From contig NC_053139.1 in assembly GCF_016808335.1 (NCBI RefSeq), forward strand, positions 14,309,819 to 14,373,818: a stretch of DNA of 64,000 nucleotides, given 5' to 3'. A program made the position numbers and the translations under genes. Source of the DNA: Panicum virgatum. Taxonomy: Eukaryota; Streptophyta; Magnoliopsida; Poales; Poaceae. The notes under the pieces are model-generated. The model ran no database searches, had not been told where the DNA came from, and saw nothing but the letters and a program-made list of their open reading frames with translations. Below, piece after piece: positions 43,017-54,373 of the stretch; the stretch's first letter is position 1, and each line of letters begins with the position of its first letter.

Positions 43017-46000
43017 ATGCTTCAAAAGTTATCTGATGCAATTTCAGTACAAGTGGCCAATGGCAATGTTATGCTCTGCTCTACTCATTTACCTGCTGCT
43101 GTTTGGAAGATTCAGAACTACCACTTTTCTTCAGACCTGCGGATCCTCCCGCTCCAGCACTTCGATTTGATTTTGGGGATGGATTGGCTAGAATCTTTTA
43201 GCCCAATGAAGGTACATTGGAAATTGAAATGGTTATCTATTCCATATCAGAATTCTACCATCCTGCTGCAGGTCATTCTCCATCAGGTTCCCCCTCTCAC
43301 ATTGGTGCAGATCTTCACCGTATTAGTGGCTGATCAGTTGGCAAACATGTCCTCTTCCATTCAGCCTGAGGTATTCGAGGTTCTGTCTGAATTTGCTTCT
43401 GTGTTTGCTCCAGTTGATGGCCTTCCTCCCCAGCGAGCTTGTGATCATGCTATTCCTTTGGTTGCGGGCGCCAAGCCGGTTTATACACGCCCCTATCATT
43501 ATCCTCCGGCTCTCAAGGATGAAATCGAGCGTCAGGTGCAAGATATGCTGGACAAAGGACTCATCCAACCGAGCAGCAGTCCGTTTTCCTCTCCACTCTT
43601 GTTGGTTAAGAAGAAGGACGGTTCCTGGCGCCCTTGTGTTGACTACCGGCACCTTAACGCCCTGACCATCCGTGGCAAGTTTCCTATACCCATTTTTGAT
43701 GAACTGGTGGACGAACTTGCTGGCACTTCCTGGTTTTCCACACTCGACCTTAACTCCGGTATCCATCAGATTCGCATGAAGGCCGGTGAAGAGTTCAAGA
43801 CGGCCTTTCAGACACACTTTGGCCATTTCGAGTTCAGGGTCATGTCATTCGGTTTATGTGGAGCTCCTGCATCCTTCCAAGGGGCTATGAACTGTACCCT
43901 CAAGCCATTGCTTCGTAAATGTGTCTTGGTTTTCTTCGATGATATTCTAGTTTACAGCCACTCATTTGCCCAACATCTGGTCCATCTCAGGGAGGTCCTT
44001 CAGCTGCTCTCTCAGGATCATTGGTGTGTCAAGTTATCTAAGTGCTCTTTTGCCCAGCGTCAGATATCCTACCTGGGCCATATTATCAGCGCAGAGGGCA
44101 TTTCCACAGATTCTAGGAAGGTGCAGGACATGGTTTCGTGGCCCCCCCAACCAATGTCAAGGACCTTCGCAGCTTTCTGGGCCTGGCCAGTTACTACCGG
44201 AAGTTCGTTCGCCATTTTGCTGTTATTGCCCGTCCCCTCACGGACTTACTCAAGAAACATGTGTTGTATGTTTGGACCCCTGCTCACCAAGCAGCTTTTG
44301 ATGCTCTGAAAGCCGCCTTGAGTTCAGCTCCGGTCTTGGCCGCGCCAGATTTCAATAAACCCTTTGCCCTGGAGACTGATGCTTGTGGCAACAGAGTGGG
44401 TGCAGTTCTGTTACAAGCTGGCCACCCCATTGCTTACATTAGCAAACCTCTCGGCCCCAAGTCTGCTAGCCTCTCCACCTACGAAAAGGAATACCTGGCA
44501 ATTTTACTCGCGGTGGAGCAGTGGCGATCCTTCCTGCAACACGCAGAGTTCACCATCTATACCAACCAGCGCAGCTTGACTCATCTATCTGATCAGCGAC
44601 TGAACACTCCGTGGCAGCAGCGGGTTTTCACTAAATTACTGGGCCTCCAATACAAGATTGTGTACAAGCGGGGCTCTGATAATCGTGCAGCCGACGCCCT
44701 GTCCCGGCGGCCACATGTTTCTGCCCAGGTCTACCTAGCCGCTTCCTCTGCTATTCCTTCGTGGACTTCTGCAATTGTTCAAGATTATGACCTGGATTCA
44801 GCGTCACAAACCTTACTGTCCAAGCTGACAGTGGATTCGGTTTCCGTTCCCCATTTTTCTCTACAAGATGGTCTCCTCCGCTATAAAAAGAGAATTTGGC
44901 TGGGCAATAACAAGGAGTTACAGCTTCAGATCCTGTCTGCCTTGCACGCCTCACCAGCTGGCGGCCATTCCGGGTTCCCCGTGACTTATCGAAGAATCAA
45001 ACAGCTATTTGCATGGCCTGCAATGAAGTCTGCGGTCAAGTCATTTGTGGCTCAGTGTTCCATCTGCCAACAGGCAAAACCCGATCGTGCTAAGTACCCG
45101 GGCCTTCTCCAACCCTTACCAGTCCCTTCTCAGGCATGGCAAATCATATCACTCGATTTCATCGAAGGGCTCCCCAAGTCTCAGGGCCACTCTTGTGTCC
45201 TTGTAGTCGTCGACAAGTTCACAAAGTATAGCCACTTCATCGCTCTTTCTCATCACTTTACAGCTGCCAGAATTGCTAGGATCTTTTTTATCACATATAC
45301 AAGCTGCACGGCCTGCCTGAGTCTATTGTCTCTGATCGCGATCGGGTCTTCACCAGCGCTTTTTGGCAAGAGCTTTTCAGGTTGACCCGGGTCTCTCTGC
45401 GCATGAGCACAAGTTACCACTCCCAGACCGACGGCCAGACCGAACGGGTCAACCAATGTCTTGAGACCTTCCTTCGTTGTTTTGTTCACTCTTGCCCATC
45501 CAAGTGGTGCGATTGGCTCAGCTCTGCAGAATTTTGGTACAATACCTCTGCTCACTCCGCCATTGGTTGCTCTCCTTTTGAGGCCCTATATGGATACACT
45601 CCCCGGAGCTTGGGCTTGACCATTCCTGGTCAGCCCACATCACCAGATGTTGCAGATTGGGTTCAGCATCGGCAGCTCATGAACCGTCTCATCCAGCACC
45701 ACTTGTTCCGCGCGCAGAACCGCATGAAGATGCAGGCGGATAAGAAAAGGTCTGAACATTCTTTTGCCGTGGGTGATTCTTTGTACCTCAAGCTACAGCC
45801 GTACGTGCAGTCCTCGTTGGCCCCTCGTGCTAACCAGAAGCTGGCCTTCAAGTACTTCGGCCCTTTCTCCATCATCGGTAAAGTTGGTCCTGTGGCCTAT
45901 CGTTTACTGCTGCCCCAGTCAGCTGCTATCCACGACGTGTTCCACGTTTCCCAGCTCAAGAAGGCGCTCTCTGCCGACACCCAGGTTTCCCCTTCTCTAC

Positions 46001-46206
46001 CTGACCCAGATGTTGCTTTACAGTTCCCTGAACAGATACTCTCCAAGCGTCTCCTCACCAAGGGCGTTCACCAAGTTCAGCAAGCCTTGATCAAATGGTC
46101 TGGGTGGCCTCCATCACTGGCTACATGGGAGGACTTGGAAGCTCTACGCCAGTGTTTCCCAGCAGCACCCGCTTGGGGACAAGCGGTTCCTCATCAGGGG
46201 GGGGGA
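43017..46206 (+). pseudogene. Reina-clade chromovirus pol (partial protease to chromodomain), 5'-truncated
   Basis: Begins within protease (FDLILGMDWLESFSPMKVHW); gag and the catalytic DTG part are absent. RT: ALKDEIERQVQDMLDKGLIQPS, RPCVDYRHLNALT, STLDLNSGIHQIRM, VMSFGLCGAPASFQ and FFDDILVYS at the active site. A frameshift in a C7 run (44142-44148) leads to DLRSFLGLASYYRKFV, RNase H (FALETDACGNRVGAVL..YEKEYLAILLAVE) and integrase with an intact HHCC (HASPAGGHSGF..QCSICQQAK) plus SLDFIEGLPKSQGH. A second frameshift at about 45285 precedes ESIVSDRDRVF, STSYHSQTDGQTERVN, the GPF module and the chromodomain (VHQVQQALIKWSGWPPSLATWEDLEAL). It ends FPAAPAWGQ.. as usual in Reina. Confidence 0.9.
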
Positions 46207-46367
46207 TGTTACTACCCCAGGGACCCCATCAGTTGGGCCTCGTCGGTCTTCTCGGCCCAGAGAGCCAAGCGTGCGTGTGTCGGGCCCGGAGTGGAGCCGG
46301 CCCGTGTAAGCGGCGTGTGTGCGTGCGTTGTCTGTTGCTTGAGTACAAGTAGACGGCGACGAGGGGT
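46196..46367 (+). repeat. Reina polypurine tract and partial 3' LTR
   Basis: A purine run (AGGGGGGGGGA, about 46196-46206) is followed by TGTTACTACCCC at 46207, a typical Reina LTR start. The LTR can be followed only to about 46367, where the transporter reading frame begins on the other strand. No matching LTR end (..TAACA) and no upstream LTR are present. The right border may be a truncation. Confidence 0.7.
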
Positions 46368-47136
46368 TCAACTTGTCAAACAAGAACTCGACAGACCAAC
46401 CAGGAGCAGGAAGAACAGTTCAAGGTGGCCATAGTTCAGGTTCTTGGTGATCCAGCCCCTCCTGTTTCGCCGAGCGGTGACGCTGGTGACCGCGCTGACC
46501 GCCAGCATGCTCGCAAAGTTTCCGAGCGAGATGGACGCCATGCACAGGGAGCTCCCGAAGCACTTGAGGCCATCCGGCATCTGCCCGCTGAAGAAATCCA
46601 GCTGGCCTATGTACATGAACACCTCCGAGGCGCCGATCAGCGCGTACTGCGGCGCCTGCCACAGGACGCTCATCGGGCTCGGCTGGTCCACGGCCACGAC
46701 GCGTCGCCGGCGGTTGATCTCGACGACCGCCGCGGCGAGCATGCCGAGTAGTGCGATGACCAGCCCGGAGCCCATGCGCTGGAGGTCGGTGATGCCGTCG
46801 GGGTTCCTGGTGAACCTCGACGCCGCGGGCGCGACGACGAAGCGGTAGGCGAGGACGGAGAGGAGCACGCTGGAGATGTCGAACACCGACATGCTGGCGG
46901 CGGGCACGCGGAACCTGCCGAAGAGGTTGGTGTCCATGGCCGTGCCTTGCTCCACGAACGTGGACGCCATTTGGGTGAACTCGACCGAGTATTCGATGGT
47001 GCAGATCCATATGGGCATCATGCCCAGGATGCACTTCACCTCCTCCACCTGCGTCACCGTGCACAACCTCCATGGGTTCTTGGTGTTCCCAGCGTGGTAG
47101 TCCTCCTCAGTCACAATGGCTGCCTTGTCAGGACAC
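46368..47136 (-). pseudogene. NPF7: NPF7-like gene, last exon
   Basis: Encodes the C-terminal half with about five membrane helices: PDKAAIVTEEDYHAGNTKNP, MPIWICTIEYSVEFTQMAS, VFDISSVLLSVLAYRFVV, VIALLGMLAAAVVEINRRRR, YALIGASEVFMYIGQLDFF, SISLGNFASMLAVSAVTSVT. After the family end motif LNYGHLE the protein reads FFLLLVGLSSSCLTS and stops at 46368, next to the Reina LTR. The last residues do not look like the usual NPF C-terminus, so the final helix may be lost or replaced. The acceptor is ATTTTGTAG at the right end. Several long frames overlapping on other strands are shadows of this GC-rich exon. Confidence 0.85.
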
Positions 47137-47261
47137 CTACAAAATCCAGGTACAAATATGATCCTGCTGCTGGTGCTAGCTCGATATCCTTCATCCATTG
47201 AATGCTAATTAAATAATTATGCAGCTCGATCGAACAGTAACTAGCGTGTGTGTGTGTGTAC

Positions 47262-47818
47262 CTGAGTTGATCCCTGTGCAAGAGTTTGCGAATCCCTGAA
47301 TCCTCATCTTCAACCTCATGAAGGTCCTCACCAGGGGGCATCTGGATGTGCCTCTTGTGGAACGCAGCGGTGAACACCTGCACCATGCGCGTGACCGGGT
47401 TGCCGGTGGGCTTGAAGTGGCGGTAGTACGGCGTGCCCAGGAGGAAGACGACAAGCCCAAGCGCGACGGCCACCGTGGAGACCCAGAAGCCCCTGATCCA
47501 CATGCCCTTGTCCTCGTAGAACGCCAGGAAGGAGTTGGAGAAGAGGGAGCCGACGTTGAGCGCCAGGTAGAAGTGGCTGAAGAAGGCGAGCTTGGAGCGC
47601 CGCTCCGTGGCGTCCGACTCGTCGAACTGGTCCGCCCCGAACGTCGCCACCGACGGCTGGTACCCGCCGACCCCGAATGCGGCTGTGTAGGTTGACACGT
47701 AGAACATCGCGATGCCGAGCCGCGACGGCGGTCGGCACGGCCTCAGCCCTACGCCGTCGCCGCACTGGGAGGGCACCACCAGGAAGAGCAAGGATGACAG
47801 GGACAGCATCACCAGACC
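47262..47818 (-). pseudogene. NPF7: NPF7-like gene, central exon
   Basis: Begins GLVMLSLSSLLFLVVPSQCG after an ACTAG acceptor. It runs through PSRLGIAMFYVSTYTAAFG, GGYQPSVATFGADQFDE (a PTR signature region), KLAFFSHFYLALNVGSLFSN, RGFWVSTVAVALGLVVFLLG and an amphipathic cytosolic stretch DEDSGIRKLLHRDQL. It ends at a GT donor followed by a (GT)n run at 47246-47260. Open throughout. It joins in phase to the last exon (codon AG|G). Confidence 0.88.
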
Positions 47819-47889
47819 CTAGTTACTTAGTAATTAGTATTCACCAGTTAATGGTCTTATTATGGCAATTAAGTAGCAACAAGCAGTGT
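47819..47889 (-). other. Remnant of the transporter intron left of the MULE
   Basis: AT-rich intron DNA between the splice acceptor and the MULE terminal repeat starting at 47890. Confidence 0.6.
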
Positions 47890-49096
47890 GAAAATTCGGG
47901 GGAAAAAAATGGGGTGGGCGACGGGTCCATCGCAGTGCTGGTGCGCCCCCTGCCTGATGGATGCCGCGTGCCCTTCCAACCCATCGGACGGCACCTGCTC
48001 AGCAGCTCCAATCGCTGGCTCGCTTGCCTTTCCGCATCGGCTCGGCTCCTTTTTGTTCCAAGCAGCGGCGCGTCGAGCCATCGACTAATCGCTCCGATCC
48101 CCATGTCCCGCCCGTCGCGCCGCGCCCCTGTTCCCGCAGGAACCCCTGCCCCCTGAGCACCAGAGCCTTCGCCCCCGCCCGCGGCGGGGCGCAGCCGCCG
48201 GTGGCCCGTGGCCGACTCCGCCCGGCAGTGCCTCCTCCCTGCCTAACCGCTCAGCTCTGCATCGCCATTGTTGGTTAGTTTGCCTGTCTGTTTGTTTGGT
48301 TTCACCGAGTGCAGTTCATCTTCTCCACAACCACGTACCACCAACAGCTTCAATTTCTAGAACACGTGGATCATACATGAGAGAAGAAGATGTGCTGTCT
48401 TCTTGGGCTCGAACACTTGCCATAGAGGCTACTGGTTGATCCATGGAAGCAGCGGTGATTGGTATGGCTCCTACATTATTCCCTTGAGATTAGCGAAATC
48501 TCCTAGATTATTCCATCGATTGGTTTGGCTGAAATAAAATCATGATTAGCGAACACCTGCCATGGCGTCGAACTGCCACGGACGTGAAGTGGCCGGCGGC
48601 GGGGGTCCAGTTGCTCCGATCGTGCGGGTGGGCAGGAGCTCGCGGTCGCAGCTGTTGTGCCCGACGTGCCTCCACCGTTGCTGCGCTCCCCGGCCGCCCC
48701 GGCCGCGACGAGCGATCTAACAATTACGGCGGTGGGAGATGAGTCGACGCCATGCGGATATGAAGGCTCGGGCTTGGGGGCGCAGCGGGAGAGACGGCTC
48801 GAGGCGGGGCGGCGAAAAGGAGCCGACGCAAAGAGGTGCCGTCCGATGGGCTGGAAGGGCACGCGGCATCCAACGGGCACGGGGGCGCACCAGCGCTGCG
48901 ATTAGGCCTGCTAACGGGTCGGATAATATTTGGAGTTTTTGGGTTGGGTTGTTATATGGAATTGTATGGATGGAAGTTAATGGATTTATAGGACAAATGA
49001 GTTGGGTTGGAACGGGTTCATTTTTTTTCCGGGTTCTCCCCCACTCAGTCTGACCCAACCCCAGTCTGTCCGACTGCCCCCCAGATCGCGCCGCTG

Positions 49097-49372
49097 CTCC
49101 TCCACCCCCCAGATTCGGCTGCTGGCGCTCGAGACGCTCAAGAAGAAGCCGGCGGCGGACAAGGGGGCCAAGCCCGCCGCCAGGGAGGGGGAGCGCAAGC
49201 CGGAGGTCTTCTGGCCCCCGTGCCCCTCACCGCGAAGTCCTGGGCCAACGTCGAGGACGACAACGACAAAGACTACTTCGCCACCACCGCGCCGCCGCCC
49301 AGGCCCGTCTGGGGAACGACAGCCGCGACGACGCCAAGGACCAGCGCGACGCGCCCGCCCTGGAAGAGGTCC
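49097..49372 (+). pseudogene. Exon-like fragment, possibly captured host gene, inside the hAT
   Basis: GC-rich coding-like sequence in an otherwise AT-rich element. It reads LALETLKKKPAADKGAKPA, then in a second frame LTAKSWANVEDDNDKDYFAT and TAPPPRPVWG, and after another shift NDSRDDAKDQRDAPALEE followed by a GT donor. The SWA.xEDD.DYFATTAPP pattern resembles a conserved uncharacterised plant protein (plectin-related/eIF-like annotations), from memory only. A further exon-like piece with AG and GT borders lies at 51870-51928 (GPAAGTKGSKKVVQQSPRAQ). The first part and these pieces may come from one transduplicated gene. Confidence 0.45.
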
Positions 49373-50645
49373 GTCTCGACTCTCATCATATCTGCTCCTG
49401 AGCATACCTCTATGAAATGCCTGTGCTGTATGAATAGCTGAATCGCCATTCGTCTTGTTGTCAAAATTTCTTTGTCTTTGTTTTTCCTTTGCTTGTAAGT
49501 TTGTGTTTATGTTGTATGCATGCTTTCTGAATAACGGAATTATGATGATTCAGTCATTCAGACATGACGTAATGGTACATAGAGTGGTCTTGAAGGCACC
49601 GTTGCCCTGCGGGATGTTGGGCGCCAATTCTAGTATGGTGCTTGACACCAATTTTAGTATAATGTTTGGGTGGTGTCATGGACAAAAGTTTCACCTAGGC
49701 ATCTTGTGCTGAATTGGATGTTTGGAGATGTTGAACGGCCTGCTACCGCCTACCTGCATAATTGAACTTCTCCCTTCCTCTAGTCAGTGGCAGAAGGGAC
49801 TCTGTTATCTCACTGACACTGCATGTATCTGAATTTCTGAACCTTCCATCTCTGCATAGTCTTTCTGTTCATCTAGTCTATAGAACGATGGGGTGCGGTA
49901 CTAGATTTGGATACGAGTTGTCCTTGCCATGTTAACTAGCCAGATATCCTAGTCCCTTACCTTACTTCCCCTTCTTGTACGTTCTCAACTTGTATTCAGA
50001 TCTCCTAGTCCCTAGGTTAGGCTTCCCTTTTGAATTTGGATCTGATCTAGCAACGAGGTAGCAGAGGTGGTGAGGGGCGTCGTGGCGCGTGCCCCGGGGG
50101 CTCGGTTAGTCCGCCTCCGTAGCCCAGTGCCTCCGATGGCAGCGAGCTGGCGGGCGGGTGGGGTTTGGGTGCCTCTGTCGCCCAGTCCCTTTTGTATTTG
50201 TATTGATATGCTAGCTGAACTTTTTGATGTGGCAAATTTTTAGACTTGTATTGTTTCATCCATTTTGTTCAGCAAAATGACAGTACTGTTGTTTTCCCTC
50301 TTAAATACAATGCCGTTCTGTGCATCTTTAGCCCTTGTTCTGCTGCACCATTCCGCATTTGCCCAATTAGATTCGCCTTTGGAATGGAATACTTGTGCCT
50401 TGATGAATTCTTCATGATCATTTGCTGGATTCTTAAATTGGCACTATTAGCATGCATTGTATATTGTTCATAATTATCAAACAAAGATACACGTACTGAG
50501 ATGACTTGGAAGGTAGGGAAGATGTTTTAGTGCACAACAGTTTCTGCAGAGTGCAGAACCAACGTAAGTTTGCACAACAGTTATTTATTATTATTGAAAG
50601 TGCAATGGATTATTGGTTAACATATACGGTGGCTATTATGCTTAG

Positions 50646-51659
50646 ATGTCAACTTCTCATCCGGCTGAGGCCTCAGACACCAATACAAGCAACAATGATG
50701 ACCATTCATCAGGAACACCAAATAGGAGGTCTAAAGTTTGGGAACACTTTGAGCCAGAGTTGGTCGAGGTGGATGGTGCTCTGAAGGCTGTTTGCAGATA
50801 CTGCAGCATGAAGATGGCTAGCGGAAAATCAGGTGCAAATAGTTTGAGAAATCACATAAAAGAGTTGATTTTCTTGAGGCTTTCGAAGAAGCTACAAGGG
50901 CGTTCTCAGCTGATAGATATCCTACAGCACACACTTTTTTGGATAATGTTCTTTGCATTCATGAAGCTTTAAAAAATTCAGAAATGCAAGCTAATGAAGC
51001 CATACAAAATTTGGGTAGAGCAATGGAAAGCAAATTCAGCAAGTATTGGGATGAGAACTATAATATGACCCTTGTTATTGCAACGGTACTTGATCCAAGA
51101 AAGAAGATGGACTTCTTGGAATTCTTTTATCAGAGGGTGTGCAACTACTTTGTTGATATTGAGACAAGCATGACTTCAGCTAGAGAATGGATGACAGTAT
51201 TTTAGGAAATATGAAGAGATTGTTAGGACAAATGGTGTAGATCTAGTGTATACTACTGTATCTAGAGGCATTATGGGTTCTCCTGTGCTAGCTAAAAGAA
51301 GAATGCACCAAGAGTTTGCCCACTTTAGAAATCAAAAGAGAGCTAGCAATACTCAAAAATCGGAACTTGATGCATATCTGGAAGATGAACATGTGAGAGA
51401 TGATGAAAACTTTGAGATCTTGAGTTGGTGGAAGACAAATAAAGACAAGTATCCTGTCCTATCAACCATGGCATGAGACTTCCTTGCAATTCCATTGAGC
51501 ACTGTGTCTTCCGAGTCCGCATTTAGTTTGAGTGGCCGGATTCTTAGTGATAATCGGAGTTCAATGACACCTGAAACCCTTGAAGCCCTTGTTTGTGTTA
51601 AGGATTGGCTGTATAAGCTCCCAGGCAATGAAGACTGCTCTCAGATTGTGGTTGACTAG
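50646..51659 (+). pseudogene. hAT transposase with internal deletion
   Basis: Starts MSTSHPAEASDTNTSNN, then a BED-type zinc finger region (RSKVWEHFEPE..AVCRYCSMKMASGKSGANSLRNHIKE). Immediately after it comes RAFSADRYPTAHTFLDN..ALKNSEMQANEAI, then DUF4413 (KFSKYWDENYNMTLVIATVLDPRKKMDFLEF). The long stretch that should separate these, including the first catalytic Asp region, is deleted at about 50870. The C-terminal dimerisation domain is present at 51440-51650 (LSWWKTNKDKYPVLSTMA, DFLAIPLSTVSSESAFSLSG, NRSSMTPETLEALVC). Frameshift at about 51200 and TGA at 51475. No activity possible. Confidence 0.85.
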
Positions 51660-53564
51660 CACAGATCAGTACATTATTGGTTACTAGAGGGGGCAAACTT
51701 GTATCTCTGTTTACCATTATTGTGCTGTAAAGTTTTTTTTCTTTTGTTGCATTTACCTGAACTGTCAATGCTTTGATTTTATCTGTTCTCAATGCTATCA
51801 TTGCTTGCTATAAATCTGTAGGTTCCTATATTTCCAATTGTGATAATTTGAATCATGTCTGAATTGTCAGGGCCAGCAGCAGGAACTAAGGGTTCAAAGA
51901 AGGTTGTCCAACAGTCTCCAAGGGCTCAGGTAATCTCATGACAACTCTAACTATAATCTCAGCAGGAACCTGTTGTGGTTCCCTTAGCCAGATCTGCCTC
52001 TATTGTTGTTCTGCTATTGATTAGCATGAGGTATATTTATTTTAGGGTGCCTTTATTTTGTGAGGTAAATAATATTCTTGTTTCATGGATAATTGCCTGA
52101 TCACCATCAGTATTTACACATTCAAATCAATAACATATCACTAAGCTCTGTTAAAGTGCTAAATTTTTAAAGTGCTAATGTGTTGGCTCAGGTGCTAAAT
52201 TTAGTACAGGTGCTAATGTGTTGATATATGTGTTCAGAGAACTCTATGTTCTTGTTCCAAAATCCAAATATATGGCACTAGTTTTACTTGCCAGATGTTT
52301 TCTATATCTTTCTCTCTATAATTTGGTTCCTTTTCTTTTATATTTGGAAATGCAAGCCATAATTGTTTGCATAACATTGATGGTCCAAAGTATTATCTTA
52401 CTAGTGTGTAAGCTGACAACTTTTTTTTGATATCCAACAATTATAATTAGGCTGGGACCTGAGATACAAGTCTATCTTGACTATGGTCAGCTTTTGAAAA
52501 ATCAATGTGAGAGTGAAAAGAGCAACACTACTGCTAGCACTGAAACTAATGTTATTCACGTAACAGTCCCAATTAGCTCTAGCTAGTGAATCTTCATGTT
52601 GTATTTCTGCGGGAGATCATGTGTTAGTAGTAGTAGTGATAAACAATTTACATTTCATTTCTGTCAGTAGTATTGAGCTTTACAGCAGGTTTCCTCCTGC
52701 ATTATTCCAAGAGTTGTGCATGGCCAAAATCTGCTTATTACTTATGCAGTAATATATACAAAAATGATTTTGATTTTTTTCTTATGCAGGTTCAGTGGAA
52801 GATATCATGTTCGATAGCATGAAGTATGAAGAAAATGGATCCAATCAATGAGGACCTCTTGATGCTCGATACAAATTGTCTAGTAAAGCTAGCGTTTATC
52901 AGACCAAAAGACAGCTAGTGTTTACAGACTTCTGCAATAATTGGCATGTAACAACTAACAACTATAAACTATGTTTGACTTTGGTAGAGGCTAAATGTTC
53001 CTGACGATGCATTAGTATAACTTGTCTATGTTATGTGTGTAACATTTGTTTGGCAGAAACTAAGTGAGATGACATATTGACATGTAAGAACTATAAACGT
53101 GGCTTGCTTGTTTGTGTGTAACTTATGTTAGCCTTGCTTGTTTGTGTGTAACATATGTTTATGTGTTCGTAACTTATGCTTGCTTGTGCTATGTGTGTAA
53201 CCGTTGAGCTGGGCTTTTTTTTGGCTAGCTGTAACTATGGCTGCACAGTAGGCAACTGGAGGTGGTGGCAGCAGCAGCAGCAGAACAGTGGCGCCGCACA
53301 GCCGAACGGTGGGTTGCTTTGCTTCAGGCAGTAGCAGCAGCCGCAGAACGGTGGGCATATAACCCATGGGCATCCACTGCTGGTGGTGCGGGTTGGGGTG
53401 GGTAGTTAATTTAAATATATGGATTGGGTTGGGTTGGTTAATCATTTTAATTGGCTGTGGGTAGGGGCGGGTTAGGGGTGGGTTTTAACCCATTAGCAGG
53501 GCTAGCTGTGATGGACTCATCGCCCACGCCATTTTTTTCCGAAAATTCGATCAATTATTCTTAC

Positions 53565-53732
53565 CACGAGATAGATGACCTGGAACACGATGCAGGTGAT
53601 GTAGCGCCCCACGTAGGAGTCGCTGAGGAAGGCACCGAAGAGCGCGAAGATGTAGACAGTGCCGGTCCACTTGCTGATGTTGTTGGCAGCCTCGGCGTTC
53701 TCCTGACGAAGCACCCTCCGTAGGAACACGAC
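53565..53732 (-). pseudogene. NPF7: NPF7-like gene, second half of the exon split by the MULE
   Basis: Reads FLRRVLRQENAEAANNISKW, TGTVYIFALFGAFLSDSYVG and RYITCIVFQVIYLV, then a GTAAG donor (53564-53560). The 5' half of the same exon is at 58388-58437. The reading frame is continuous across the insertion once one copy of ACGAC is disregarded, so the insertion has not been followed by further local damage. Confidence 0.88.
53728..53732. repeat. Candidate target duplication of the exon MULE, left copy (ACGAC)
   Basis: ACGAC precedes the element start at 53733 and recurs at 58383-58387 after its end. MULEs usually make 9-11 bp duplications. Extending left gives GAACACGAC against AAAAACGAC on the right, 7 of 9, but an A-run on the right makes this ambiguous. 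Confidence 0.6.
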
Positions 53733-54373
53733 GATTTTTTTATTTTTAATTTTTTTTAATAATATTTTAAGTTTAATCCATATTGGTTTTTATTTGCAGG
53801 AAGTAACCCGTTTAGTCGCGCCACATGCACTGGCGCGACAGGCCTGTCGCGCCATGCGGGCTGGCGCGACAAGACCAATGTCCTAAGCCCGCGCCGGCCT
53901 CTCCTCCCCCACCCTCCCTTTCTTTCCCTCACTCCACCCGACCAGAGGCCCTCCCAGGGCGTCGCCGCCCCCCAGACCCCCCCAAATCCGACGTTTTGGG
54001 GGGGGGGAGTGGGGGGAAACGTTCCCCACCCTTCCCCGAAGGTATTGCTCTTATTTTTCCCTTCTTTAACCATGCACATTTATAGATATTAGCGATTCTT
54101 GGTGATTAGGTTTTGGTTCTTGATTTGAGAAATTATGTCATAGTTGATAGTTTTTTTATGATTAGTGCTTTAGATGATGTGTAGATGGTACTCTGCTCTC
54201 GATTTGGACGTGAGGTAGTACGTGCATGCATCGATTAATATGATTTTTATGATTGAGTAGTGTGGATGTTAATATGGGTTTTAGTCATAGATACTAGGCA
54301 CCGTGAAGATTTGTTTTTTGTAGTTGTTTTCTTGGTACAATTGATGAAGGTACAAAGATATTTTGTTTTGTTG

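Larger units (their letters stand above)
48903..53504 (+). mobile_element. hAT transposon inserted in the MULE terminal repeat
   Basis: Imperfect terminal inverted repeats TAGGCCTGCTAACGGGTC (left) and, reverse-complemented, TAGCCCTGCTAATGGGTT (right): 15 of 18 match. The 8-bp target duplication is GCTGCGAT (48895-48902) and GCTGTGAT (53505-53512), differing by one C/T. Length and duplication size fit hAT. Inside are a decayed transposase (50646-51659), exon-like host fragments, and subterminal (G)GGTTGGGTT-type runs at both ends. It sits within the right arm of the MULE, so it arrived after it. Confidence 0.88.
47890..53548. mobile_element. Non-autonomous MULE in the transporter intron, itself interrupted by a hAT element
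   Basis: Inverted repeats of roughly 110 bp. The left copy (47890 to about 48000) starts GAAAATTCGGGGGAAAAAAA and the right copy (about 48828-48902 plus 53513-53548) ends TTTTTTTCCGAAAATTC. They share GGGCACGCGGCATCC, GGGGGCGCACCAGCGCTG and GATGGGcTGGAAGGG blocks in inverse orientation. Without the hAT insert the element is about 1.05 kb. The interior (48000-48828) is GC-rich with no transposase. I could not find a matching 9-bp target duplication (flanks AAGCAGTGT and GATCAATTA), so the outermost bases may be slightly off. Its right end lies 12 bp from the splice donor of the adjacent exon. Confidence 0.7.

Noticed and set aside
46420..47073. Long minus-strand frame rich in Arg/His/Gly overlapping the last transporter exon
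   Set aside because: Out-of-frame shadow of the GC-rich NPF exon, whose true frame has clear family motifs.
47246..47260. (GT)n run at the splice donor of the central transporter exon as a sign of a missing donor
   Set aside because: A normal GT donor directly follows the exon; the run is just intron microsatellite.
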